This document shows positions 26,877 to 34,578 of a stretch of 64,000 nucleotides of DNA, piece after piece. The translations under genes were made by a program, and so were the position numbers. Under the pieces are notes generated by a model. The model ran no database searches. It was given only the letters and a program-made list of their open reading frames with translations, and had not been told where the DNA came from. Every line of letters begins with the position of its first letter. The first letter of the stretch is position 1. Origin of the DNA: Rhizobacter terrae (GTDB lineage Bacteria; Pseudomonadota; Gammaproteobacteria; Burkholderiales; Burkholderiaceae_C); NCBI RefSeq assembly GCF_003852895.1, contig NZ_QUSW01000001.1, forward strand, positions 1,450,250 to 1,514,249, given 5' to 3'.

Positions 26877-28175
26877 TCAGAAGAAGCCCTGCCCTTCCCC
26901 GGCCAGCTTCACCAGCAGCGCCGCCGGCTGCCAGGACGCATCCGCCCCGGGCTCCGCCGCGAAACGCTGCAGCGCCTGAACGACCTTGGCCAGCCCAACC
27001 TGGTCCGCATGGAACATCGGCCCGCCGCGTTCCTTCGGAAAGCCGTAGCCGTTCAGGTACACGAGGTCGATGTCCGACGCCCGCGCAGCGATGCCTTCAT
27101 CCAGGATGCGCGCACCTTCGTTCACCAGCGCATAGATGCAGCGCTCGACGATTTCCTGGTCGCTGATGGTCCTGGGCGTGATGCCATGCGCGGCCCGGTA
27201 CTCGCCGATCATCTGCGCCGTCACCGGATCAGGAATCGGCTCGCGCTGCCCCGCCTCGTAGCGGTACCACCCGGCCCCGGTCTTCTGCCCGAAGCGCCCG
27301 GCCTCGCAGAGCTTGTCGGCCACGATGGGCGCCATCGTCACGCCCGCCTCCGCGGCACGCCGCTTGCGCGTGGCCCAGCCGATGTCCAGCCCCGCCAGGT
27401 CGCCCATGCGGAACGGCCCCATCGCCATGCCGAAGGCCTGCAGGGCGTTGTCGATCTGCTGCGGCAAGGCGCCAGCGTGGATGAGCCCCTGCGCCGCCGC
27501 ACCGTAGCGCGCCAGCATGCGATTGCCGATGAACCCGTCGCAAACGCCCGAGACCACCGCCACCTTCTTGATGCGCTGCGCCAGCGCCACGCTGGTGGCC
27601 AACACATCCGCCGCAGTCGCCGCACCACGCACGATCTCCAGCAGGCGCATCACGTTGGCCGGGCTGAAGAAGTGCAGGCCCAGCACGTCGCCCGGCCGCT
27701 TCGTGAACGCCGCGATGCGGTCGATGTTCAGGTACGAGGTGTTGGACGCCAGGATCGCCCCGGGTTTGCACACCTCGTCGAGCCGGCGGAACACCGACTC
27801 CTTCACGCCCATGTCCTCGAACACCGCCTCGATGACGAGATCCACGTCCGCCAGGCCGGCCAGGTCCAGCGAGGGCATGATGAGCCCCATGCGCTCCTGG
27901 ACCTGGGCGTCCGTCAGCTTGCCCTTCTTCGCGGAGTTCTCGTAGTTCCGGCGGATCGTCGCGATCCCGCGGTCCAGCGCCTCCTGCCTGGTCTCCACCA
28001 GGACCACCGGCAGCCCGGCGTTCAGGAAGTTCATGGTGATGCCGCCGCCCATGGTGCCCGCGCCGATCACGCCCACCTGGCGGATGGGCCGCAGGGGCGT
28101 GTCCGCCGCGATGCCCGGGATGGTGGCGGCCGCGCGCTCGGCGGCGTCGATGTGCTGTCGGGCGGCAGTGCTCAT
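26877..28175 (-). CDS. 3-hydroxyacyl-CoA dehydrogenase (FadB/FadJ-like, without hydratase domain)
   Basis: This 432-residue enzyme oxidises L-3-hydroxyacyl-CoA to 3-ketoacyl-CoA with NAD. After a 30-residue helical start come the NAD site GVIGAGTMGGGITMNF and the N-terminal dehydrogenase domain. The catalytic region GLHFFSPANVMRLLEI and two C-terminal dimer domains (with GFIGNRM and YLNGYGFPKERGGP) follow. The layout equals the C-terminal part of the trifunctional FadB/FadJ chain including its linker helix, but the crotonase domain is missing. The ATG at 28175 is the best start; earlier in-frame codons show no homology. Confidence 0.9.
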   Translation of the reverse strand: MSTAARQHIDAAERAAATIPGIAADTPLRPIRQVGVIGAGTMGGGITMNFLNAGLPVVLVETRQEALDRGIATIRRNYENSAKKGKLTDAQVQERMGLIMPSLDLAGLADVDLVIEAVFEDMGVKESVFRRLDEVCKPGAILASNTSYLNIDRIAAFTKRPGDVLGLHFFSPANVMRLLEIVRGAATAADVLATSVALAQRIKKVAVVSGVCDGFIGNRMLARYGAAAQGLIHAGALPQQIDNALQAFGMAMGPFRMGDLAGLDIGWATRKRRAAEAGVTMAPIVADKLCEAGRFGQKTGAGWYRYEAGQREPIPDPVTAQMIGEYRAAHGITPRTISDQEIVERCIYALVNEGARILDEGIAARASDIDLVYLNGYGFPKERGGPMFHADQVGLAKVVQALQRFAAEPGADASWQPAALLVKLAGEGQGFF

Positions 28176-28398
28176 GCACGACTCCTTGCTGGCATTGGAA
28201 GCCCCCAGTGTGCGTCTGCCCCGCTGGCGAGGTCTATCACGCCGGTGACTTGCCCGCGCGCAGGGCGCCCGTAACGAGACGTGAAAGCTGCGGGCGTACT
28301 CCCATTGTGGGTACACACCCATGACACACAGCCGCCGCTATTCTCCGGGGCCTTGAGAACCGTCCCGCCCGACGGCGCCCACCCCACGGAGGCCCCAC

Positions 28399-28974
28399 AT
28401 GACGCTCATCGAACGCATCGAAGCCCTGTTCCTGCAGCACGGCCGCCGCGCCTGCGACAGCGTGACCGCGCTCGACCATGCGCTTCAATGCGCCCAGCTG
28501 GCCGAATGGGCCCATGCCGACGCGCCGCTGGTGGCTGCAGCGCTGCTGCACGACATCGGGCACTTCATCGTGGTGGATCCGTATGGCGACGAGGTGGACG
28601 ACGTGCATGAGCTGCGTGCCCTGCCGCTACTGGCCGAAGGTTTCAGTGCGAGCGTCATCGAGCCGGTGCGCCTGCACGTGCAGGCCAAGCGCTACCTGGT
28701 GGCCACCGACCCCGCCTACGCGCAAAGCCTGTCGCCAGCCTCCCTGCATTCGCTGCTGCTGCAAGGCGGCGCCATGGGCGAAGAAGAACAACGCTTCTTC
28801 GAGGACCTGCCCTTCGCCCGCCAGGCCGTGCAGCTGCGCCGGTGGGATGACCAGGCCAGGGTGCCCGGCCGCGCCACGCCGTCACTGGCGTACTACCTCG
28901 GCCTGCTGGAAGACCTGCAGCAGCAGCCCTTCGTGGACTCGAAGATCGGCATCGGGTCGCTCAGCGTGGCCTGA
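28399..28974 (+). CDS. HD-domain protein, PhnZ-like (mixed-valence di-iron oxygenase type)
   Basis: This 191-residue HD-domain protein has H27, H51-D52, H55, H70, H93, K97 and D150/D151. The spacing follows the di-iron ligands and phosphonate-binding lysine of PhnZ (H34, H58-D59, H62, H80, H104, K108, D161, from memory) with a nearly constant offset. Segments DHALQCA, LLHDIGH and RLHVQAKRYL are typical of that group. PhnZ-like enzymes oxidatively cleave 2-amino-1-hydroxyethylphosphonate or similar compounds. No phosphonate gene is nearby, so the substrate is open. A strong ribosome site (CGGAGG) precedes the ATG. Confidence 0.82.
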   Translation: MTLIERIEALFLQHGRRACDSVTALDHALQCAQLAEWAHADAPLVAAALLHDIGHFIVVDPYGDEVDDVHELRALPLLAEGFSASVIEPVRLHVQAKRYLVATDPAYAQSLSPASLHSLLLQGGAMGEEEQRFFEDLPFARQAVQLRRWDDQARVPGRATPSLAYYLGLLEDLQQQPFVDSKIGIGSLSVA

Positions 28975-29073
28975 GCCCGCCGTTGCCGCCGGATATTTTT
29001 CCGGCGCCCTGTCGATTTCCGGCGGCGCCATTCGTCGTGGTGATGTGAACCACCACGACGAAGGAGAAAGTCC

Positions 29074-29679
29074 GTGAAGATCTACTGGATCAAGGCCCAG
29101 GCCCCGCGCCGGGTGCTGGCGCTGGCGAAGCACTTGGGGCTGGATGCCGAGTTCATCGAGAGCAACGGCAAGATGAAGACGCCCGAGTACGCCCGGCTCA
29201 ACCCCAACATGAAGGCGCCCACGATGGTGGACGGCGACGTGGTGCTGTGGGAGGCCTCGGCCATCATGGCCTACCTGTGCATCAAGGCGGGCTCGGACAT
29301 GTGGCCCGCGAACAACCCGGCCGAGCAGGTGGAGGTGCTGCGCTGGCTGTCGTGGAACGACCAGCACTGGGCGAAGGCCGTGGGCGACTTCTACTTCGAG
29401 CACATCGTGAAGGCCACCTTCCACATCGGCCCGCCGGACCGTGATGCCCTGCCGGACAAGGTGCCCGAGCTCAAGCGATTCGCTGCGGTGCTGGATCACC
29501 ACCTCGAAGGCCGGGAGTTCGTCGCCTGCCAGCGCCTGACGATCGCCGACTTCCAGCTCGCTGCCATGGCGCACTACTGGCGCGAAGCGGAGATGCCGCT
29601 GCAGGAGTTCAGGCAGGTCACGCGCTGGCTGGATCGCCTGGCGCAGATTCCGGCCTGGGCCGATCCCTGGCCGCGGTGA
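29074..29679 (+). CDS. Glutathione S-transferase family protein
   Basis: This 201-residue protein has an N-terminal thioredoxin-like domain (MKIYWIKAQAPRRVLALAKH, with NPNMKAPTMVDGDVVLWEAS carrying the cis-Pro and the Glu-Ser glutathione contacts). A helical C-terminal domain with LTIADFQLAAMAHYW follows. It may conjugate or reduce electrophiles. The start is a GTG at 29074 with GAAGGAG seven bases before. Its 3' end overlaps the coding end of the sensor kinase on the other strand by 62 bases. Confidence 0.88.
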   Translation: MKIYWIKAQAPRRVLALAKHLGLDAEFIESNGKMKTPEYARLNPNMKAPTMVDGDVVLWEASAIMAYLCIKAGSDMWPANNPAEQVEVLRWLSWNDQHWAKAVGDFYFEHIVKATFHIGPPDRDALPDKVPELKRFAAVLDHHLEGREFVACQRLTIADFQLAAMAHYWREAEMPLQEFRQVTRWLDRLAQIPAWADPWPR

Positions 29680-30985
29680 GCGCAGGCATCGGCAGCCGAA
29701 GCTGAACCTCCAGCCCGCCGCCTTCGCGGTTGCGCAGTGACAGCTGGGCGTCCAGCGCCTGCGCGAGTTGCTGCGCGATCGCCAGGCCCAGGCCCGTGCC
29801 GCCGGTGTCGCGGTTGCGCGAGCCCTCCACGCGATGGAAGGGCTGGAGCACGGCTTGCAGCTGGTCGGGCGGAATGCCCGGGCCGCGGTCACGCACGGTG
29901 ATGTGGACGTCCGTGTCGTCGCGAGAGAGCACGACCTCCGCCGAGCCCGCGAACTTCAAGGCGTTGTCGATGAGGTTGACGATCAGGCGCCGCAAGGTCT
30001 GCGGGCGTGTGGTCCATGGCGGCACGGCCTCGCCCTCGAAACTCACCGGTTCGCCGGCATCGGCATGGTCGCCCACCACGCTGTCGAGCAGCGCGTGCAG
30101 GTCCACTCGGCAAGGCCGCTCCAGCAAGGCATGGCCGCTGCGGGCGTAGGCAATGCCCTCTTCGACCAGCGCCTGCATCTGCGCGAGATCGGCATGCAGC
30201 TTCTCGCGCAACGGCCCGTCATCGAGCAGGTCGGCCCGCAGGCGCAGGCGGGTGATGGGCGTCTGCAGGTCGTGCGACACCGCCGCGAGGATCTGCGCGC
30301 GTTCGGCCAGGTGCTGGGCGATGCGCTGCTGCATGGCGTTGAAGGCCTGCGCGGCACGCTCGACTTCGGCGGGGCCGCTCAGGGCCAGCGAAGCGCCGGG
30401 CCGGTCGGGGTCCAGGGCGTCGGCCGCGTCGGCCAGACGAGCAAGCGGGCGCGTGGCCAGGCGCACACCCAGCCAGGCCGCCGCGGCGAGGATGGCGAGC
30501 TGGGCCAGCACCAGGGCCACGACGCCGCGCGACAGGCCGGCCTCCAAGGGGAGCATGTGCAGCGTGAGCGGCGAACCATCAGCCAGTCGCAGGCTCACCT
30601 GCCGCGCACCGGACGACTCATGCCCCAGTTCGGCGGACACACCCAGTACGCGCGCTGGCCCCAACGACTGCGCCAGGGCGGCGCGGACTCGCTGCGAGGT
30701 GGGGCCGTTGTCCGGCATGCCGTACACCTCGGCCAGGCTGTAGCGATAGTTCGGACGCGCGATCTTCGGCAGCCACGCCTGGCGCTCCTGCGGCGGCAGC
30801 CGGTCCAACATGGCGACCGAGGCCGCCACGTCCGGGCCCAGGTAGTCCAGCATCAGGCTGCGGCCCAGGTCCATGCGGCCCACGGCCCACCATGCCAGCG
30901 TCAGCAGGTGCGCGATGGTGAGGGCCGCGGCGAAGACCAGCGCCAGGCGGCCGGACAGCGAGCGGGGCAGCCAGGCCGCCTTCAT
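29618..30985 (-). CDS. Two-component sensor histidine kinase
   Basis: This 455-residue inner-membrane protein has two transmembrane helices (residues about 12-35 and 153-176). A periplasmic sensor region of about 115 residues lies between them. A HAMP linker, the H-box AAVSHDLQTPITRLRLR with H238, and an ATPase domain (NLIDNALKFA, DRGPGIPP, GGTGLGLAIA) follow. The architecture is of EnvZ/OmpR class. It overlaps the upstream response-regulator gene by four bases. Its 3' end overlaps the convergent GST gene. The signal is unknown. Confidence 0.93.
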   Translation of the reverse strand: MKAAWLPRSLSGRLALVFAAALTIAHLLTLAWWAVGRMDLGRSLMLDYLGPDVAASVAMLDRLPPQERQAWLPKIARPNYRYSLAEVYGMPDNGPTSQRVRAALAQSLGPARVLGVSAELGHESSGARQVSLRLADGSPLTLHMLPLEAGLSRGVVALVLAQLAILAAAAWLGVRLATRPLARLADAADALDPDRPGASLALSGPAEVERAAQAFNAMQQRIAQHLAERAQILAAVSHDLQTPITRLRLRADLLDDGPLREKLHADLAQMQALVEEGIAYARSGHALLERPCRVDLHALLDSVVGDHADAGEPVSFEGEAVPPWTTRPQTLRRLIVNLIDNALKFAGSAEVVLSRDDTDVHITVRDRGPGIPPDQLQAVLQPFHRVEGSRNRDTGGTGLGLAIAQQLAQALDAQLSLRNREGGGLEVQLRLPMPALTAARDRPRPESAPGDPASA

Positions 30986-31722
30986 CGATCGATCCCGACC
31001 GGCCGGACCTCGGCCGAGAGCACGTAGCCCTCGTTGCGCACTGTCTTGATGTAGCGCGGCTCGCGCGCCTCGTCGCCCAGCCGCTGGCGCAGGCGGCTCA
31101 CCAGCAGGTCGATGGAGCGGTCGAAGGCATCGGCTTCGCGGCCCTGCGTCATGGTGAGCAACTGGTCGCGCGTCAGCACGCGCTGCGGATGGTCGAGCAG
31201 CACGCGCAGCAATCGGTATTCCGCGCCGGTGAGCGACACCAGCGTGCCCTGTGCATCCAGCAGGTGCCGGCCCCGCGTGTCCAGCCGCCAGTCGCCGAAG
31301 GCCAGGCCGTCGGCCGTCTCCTGCACGCGCAGGTTGGGCGGCAGCATGCGCGTGCGCCGCAGGATGGCCTTGATGCGTGCCAGCAGCTCGCGCGCGGCGA
31401 AGGGCTTGGTGAGGTAGTCGTCCGCGCCCATCTCCAGGCCGAGGATGCGGTCGCTCTCGTCACTGCGGGCGGTGAGCATCAGCACCGGCAGCGGGTCGGC
31501 GTCGCGTGCGCGCAGGTCGCGGCACAGCGACAGTCCGTCTTCGCCGGGCAGCATCAGGTCCAGCACGACCAGGTCCACGCCGCCGCCGGCCAGCGCGGCG
31601 CGCATCTGCCGTGCGTCGGCCGCGGTGCTCACGCGCAAGCCCTGGCGCTCCAGGTACTCGCGCAGCAGCGAGCGGATCTCGGGGTCGTCGTCGACGATGA
31701 GGATGTGGTCGGGCGCGGACAT
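30982..31722 (-). CDS. OmpR-family response regulator
   Basis: This 246-residue regulator has a receiver domain with the acidic pair near residues 11-13, the phospho-acceptor D55 in VVLDLMLPGEDG and K in YLTKPFAARE. A C-terminal winged-helix domain follows (LVSLTGAEYRLLRVLLDHPQ and the recognition helix region SIDLLVSRLRQRLGD). The ATG at 31722 has AAGG seven bases upstream. It heads the two-gene operon with the kinase. It faces a divergent haem-type membrane protein gene across a 164-bp gap with direct repeats. Confidence 0.94.
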   Translation of the reverse strand: MSAPDHILIVDDDPEIRSLLREYLERQGLRVSTAADARQMRAALAGGGVDLVVLDLMLPGEDGLSLCRDLRARDADPLPVLMLTARSDESDRILGLEMGADDYLTKPFAARELLARIKAILRRTRMLPPNLRVQETADGLAFGDWRLDTRGRHLLDAQGTLVSLTGAEYRLLRVLLDHPQRVLTRDQLLTMTQGREADAFDRSIDLLVSRLRQRLGDEAREPRYIKTVRNEGYVLSAEVRPVGIDR

Positions 31723-31761
31723 GGACGGACCTTAAGCGCCGGCGAGGCGCCACCGGCCGCG

Positions 31762-31780
31762 ACTTTGTATCGCACTTTGT
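31762..31780. promoter_or_regulatory. Tandem ACTTTGT repeats, candidate response-regulator site
   Basis: ACTTTGT occurs at 31762-31768 and again at 31774-31780, so the copies are 12 bases apart. OmpR-family regulators usually bind as tandem dimers to direct repeats with a period of 10-12 bases. The pair lies 40 bases upstream of the response-regulator start and about 105 bases upstream of the divergent membrane gene, so it could serve both promoters. Confidence 0.45.
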
Positions 31781-31886
31781 CTGAAGGCGGCACGGACATG
31801 CCCGGCGACAAGATCGCCCCCGGCGTACACAGCGGCGATACAACCGGGTGCGGCAATGGCGCCTTCGTTCACTGCGCCCCGCACTC

Positions 31887-32495
31887 ATGACGACCACCTC
31901 GCACCGCACCCGCTGGGGGCTCATCGCCCTGCTGTCGCTTCTCGTTGCCGGCTGCGCGCTGGCCACCTTCGCCGCCCAGGCGGACCCGGTGGCCGGCATC
32001 CGCATGGCCATCCGCAGCACGGCCCGGACCTCGCTGCTGCTGTTCTGCGCGGCCTTCGGCGCAGCAGCCCTGCATGCCCGATGGCCGGGCGCTGCGACGC
32101 GCTGGCTGCGCGCCAACCGGCGCGAGCTGGGACTGTCGTTCGCCGCCTCGCACACGATGCACGCCGCCGCACTCGCCACGCTGCACCAGGCCAGTCCCGG
32201 CACCTTCGCCGCCCTGGTCAACCCGGCGATGTGGGTGCTGGGCGGCTTGGGCTACGTGTTCATCGCGGCCATGGCGCTCACCTCGACGAACGCCGCGCAA
32301 CGCGCGATGGGCGCGAACTGGCGTCGCCTGCACCTGATCGGCGGGTACTACCTCGCGATCGGCTTGTTCAACGGCGTCATCAAGCACCTCAACGAGGGCG
32401 CCATCTACTGGCTGATGGCGACCCTCGTCGTGTCGGTGCTGGTGCTGCGCTGGACGCAGCCGCGCCGTCAGGGGTTGGCGTTGGGCAAGGTGTAG
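31887..32495 (+). CDS. Ferric-reductase-like membrane protein (MsrQ/YedZ-related)
   Basis: This 202-residue protein has about five or six transmembrane helices. Candidate haem ligands are histidines in SHTMHAAAL near residue 90, WRRLHLIGG near 150 and IKHLNEG near 169. The segment MALTSTNAAQRAMGANWRRL closely recalls MsrQ (LAFTSTQAMQRKLGKRWQQL), the haem partner of the periplasmic methionine sulfoxide reductase MsrP. No msrP gene is present here. The ATG at 31887 was preferred to one 13 codons upstream. The 3' end overlaps the convergent GH26-like gene by 28 bases. The fold call is good; the partner is unknown. Confidence 0.75.
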   Translation: MTTTSHRTRWGLIALLSLLVAGCALATFAAQADPVAGIRMAIRSTARTSLLLFCAAFGAAALHARWPGAATRWLRANRRELGLSFAASHTMHAAALATLHQASPGTFAALVNPAMWVLGGLGYVFIAAMALTSTNAAQRAMGANWRRLHLIGGYYLAIGLFNGVIKHLNEGAIYWLMATLVVSVLVLRWTQPRRQGLALGKV

Positions 32496-34336
32496 CTGAG
32501 GATCAGCTCCGGCCCGGAGGTGGTCTGACCCACCCAGTCGATCTGGTTGCCGGCGCCGTTGCCGTCGGTGGCCAGCTTGAAGGCCAGGCGCAGCTGGGTG
32601 CGGCCGGCGCGGTTGACGTTGGCGCTCGGCACCTGGCCGTACGCGACCTGGCCACGGTAGGACGCCTTCGGATCGCTGATGCGGCCCGGCAGCATCGTGG
32701 CGATCGCGTTGAAATCGTCCAGCGCCAGGCTGGTGCTGGCGCCCAGCACGGCGGCGGCTTCAATGCCCAGGTCCGCCAAGGTCGTGGGCATCGCATCGCT
32801 GGCAAGGTTCTTCTTCAGCACCACGCTGGCGGGCGCGTCGGACAGCACTGCGTTGACCGGCAGCGTCGACGATGAGGTGTCGAAGGACAGCACGGACTTG
32901 ACCTGCCGGTTCAGCACGGTGTCGCCCGTGCGCAGCGGCAGGCCCTGCTGGATCTGCCCACCCGTGCCACCGTCCTTGGACTCCACCACCCGCCCGCTCT
33001 CGGTATTGATGGCGTCGATGCCGGTGATGCTCGCCACGCGCGGGTCGTCGGCGAACTCGGTCGAGTGCAGCTGCCTGTTCATCGACATGCAGTAGCCGTT
33101 GTTGTCATCGGCCCAGTAGTAGACAAATGACAGGTGCTGGGTCGTGGGCGTCGCGACGTAGTGGCGGTTGTCGACGCTCGTCATGAACTGCTGTGCGTTC
33201 CTGTTGTCGCCCTGCACGCAGGCCTCGCCCGGCTTGGTGTAGTTCACCGACCACTGGGCGGCACCGAAGGGCTTGTTGTTGGTGATCGCCAGGTTCATCA
33301 GGCTGTAGAACACCTTCTCGTCATTGGGAACGGGATCGTTCGTGAAGTCCAGGCTGAAGCGCGGGTCGACGGGGTCGAAGTAGAAGGCGCCGGCCACCAC
33401 GTCGACCCACAGCTTGTCGGTGGGAGACGACGCGGCAGGGAACCAGGGTCCGAGGACGGCCACTTCATCGTGCCGGCGGTTCCAGACCCAGGCCTCCCAC
33501 GTGAAGATCAGGTTGTGCAGATGGCGCTGGTTGACGTAGTAGTTGGCCACCTCGCGCCACAGCGCCACGAACTCTTGCGGATGCTGGGTCTGGTTCTGCT
33601 GCGGGTTGGAGTTCGGGCCGTAGTACTTGTCGCCGGTGTTGAATTCGGCGAAGGGTCGGAACAGCACCGGAATGGGCTTGCCGTCGGCCGTCTTCAGCTT
33701 GGCCAGGCCGTCGGCGATGGTGTCGATCTCATCCCAGAAGAGCTTGGCGGGGCCGGTCGCGCGATTGGCATAGGCCAGTTGGCCGAGTGGTCCTTGCCCA
33801 TCGAAGTAATCGCGGCCGCTGGCCTGGTGCCACGGGTTGCGCGGCGTCGCGGTGATGGCCACGATCGGGTGGTAGATGTTGGACACCTCGATCAGCCGCG
33901 TGTTGATCTGGTCGATCAGCCCGGCGTCCAGCAGGTAGTTGTCCTTGCCCACGTTGCTGTCGTAGCGCGCGCCGATCAGCCGCGGGTAGGCATGCCGGCC
34001 GTTGGTGGCGCTGTCGATGCGGAAGGTCGGCATGTCGAAGGACACCGAGGTCTGGTTCATCTCGCCCGGGCCGCCCATGTGCTGCCCGAGGATCATGTTG
34101 GAGCTGCCCTTGCTCGTGCGGGTCTTGATGAAGCTGTAGGCGTTCTGCGTCTCCTGGGTGGCCGCCGGGTCGCTCAACCTGGCAGTGGATCCGTCGTTGG
34201 GCCGGGTGTAGATGGTGTCTGCATGCGCGACGGAGGCCGCAGCACAGGCTGCAGCCACCGTCGCGACGGCGAACCAGACTTTCAAAGCACGCGTGCCGGT
34301 CTCGTGGCCGGTCAGCGCTGTGGTGCGGATGGACAT
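32468..34336 (-). CDS. Secreted GH26-like glycosidase with C-terminal DNRLRE-type domain
   Basis: This 622-residue protein has a signal peptide cleaved after VAHA near residue 39. Residues about 45-400 look like a GH26-type barrel, with ILGQHMGGPGE near the start and VLFRPFAEFNTG, which carries the putative acid/base E231. Where a nucleophile Glu would be expected the chain reads NKPFGAAQWS, with Q361. Residues about 440-622 resemble the DNRLRE/CBM96-like domain seen on exported carbohydrate enzymes (RQVKSVLSFDTSS). The likely substrate is mannan. The ATG at 34336 has AGGGAGAG upstream. The gene lies 242 bp after the GH92 gene on the same strand. Confidence 0.72.
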   Translation of the reverse strand: MSIRTTALTGHETGTRALKVWFAVATVAAACAAASVAHADTIYTRPNDGSTARLSDPAATQETQNAYSFIKTRTSKGSSNMILGQHMGGPGEMNQTSVSFDMPTFRIDSATNGRHAYPRLIGARYDSNVGKDNYLLDAGLIDQINTRLIEVSNIYHPIVAITATPRNPWHQASGRDYFDGQGPLGQLAYANRATGPAKLFWDEIDTIADGLAKLKTADGKPIPVLFRPFAEFNTGDKYYGPNSNPQQNQTQHPQEFVALWREVANYYVNQRHLHNLIFTWEAWVWNRRHDEVAVLGPWFPAASSPTDKLWVDVVAGAFYFDPVDPRFSLDFTNDPVPNDEKVFYSLMNLAITNNKPFGAAQWSVNYTKPGEACVQGDNRNAQQFMTSVDNRHYVATPTTQHLSFVYYWADDNNGYCMSMNRQLHSTEFADDPRVASITGIDAINTESGRVVESKDGGTGGQIQQGLPLRTGDTVLNRQVKSVLSFDTSSSTLPVNAVLSDAPASVVLKKNLASDAMPTTLADLGIEAAAVLGASTSLALDDFNAIATMLPGRISDPKASYRGQVAYGQVPSANVNRAGRTQLRLAFKLATDGNGAGNQIDWVGQTTSGPELILSYTLPNANP

Positions 34337-34578
34337 CACGCTCTCCCTGAGCAATCGGTTGGTATGGGAGGCATCGTAGGCAGCGCACTGTGAAGGGCAG
34401 GTGAAGCAAAAGGCAGCACACCGGTGAGCTGTCGATCAGAGCCGGCGAACAGTCGAATCAGCCCCTTGAACGGCAAAGGAGCAATGCGACCCATCAAGCA
34501 ACGCCCGCGGATCCGGCTGCGCCGGTCCGCAGGGTGGCGCCCCTTGGGGGCAGGAGCGCCAGCGACTGGGGGGCCTAG

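Noticed and set aside
33134..34393. 419-codon plus-strand frame opposite the GH26-like gene, and 34756-36069 and 36070-37566 opposite GH92
   Set aside because: Shadow frames without motifs; the opposite strand has signal peptides and catalytic motifs.
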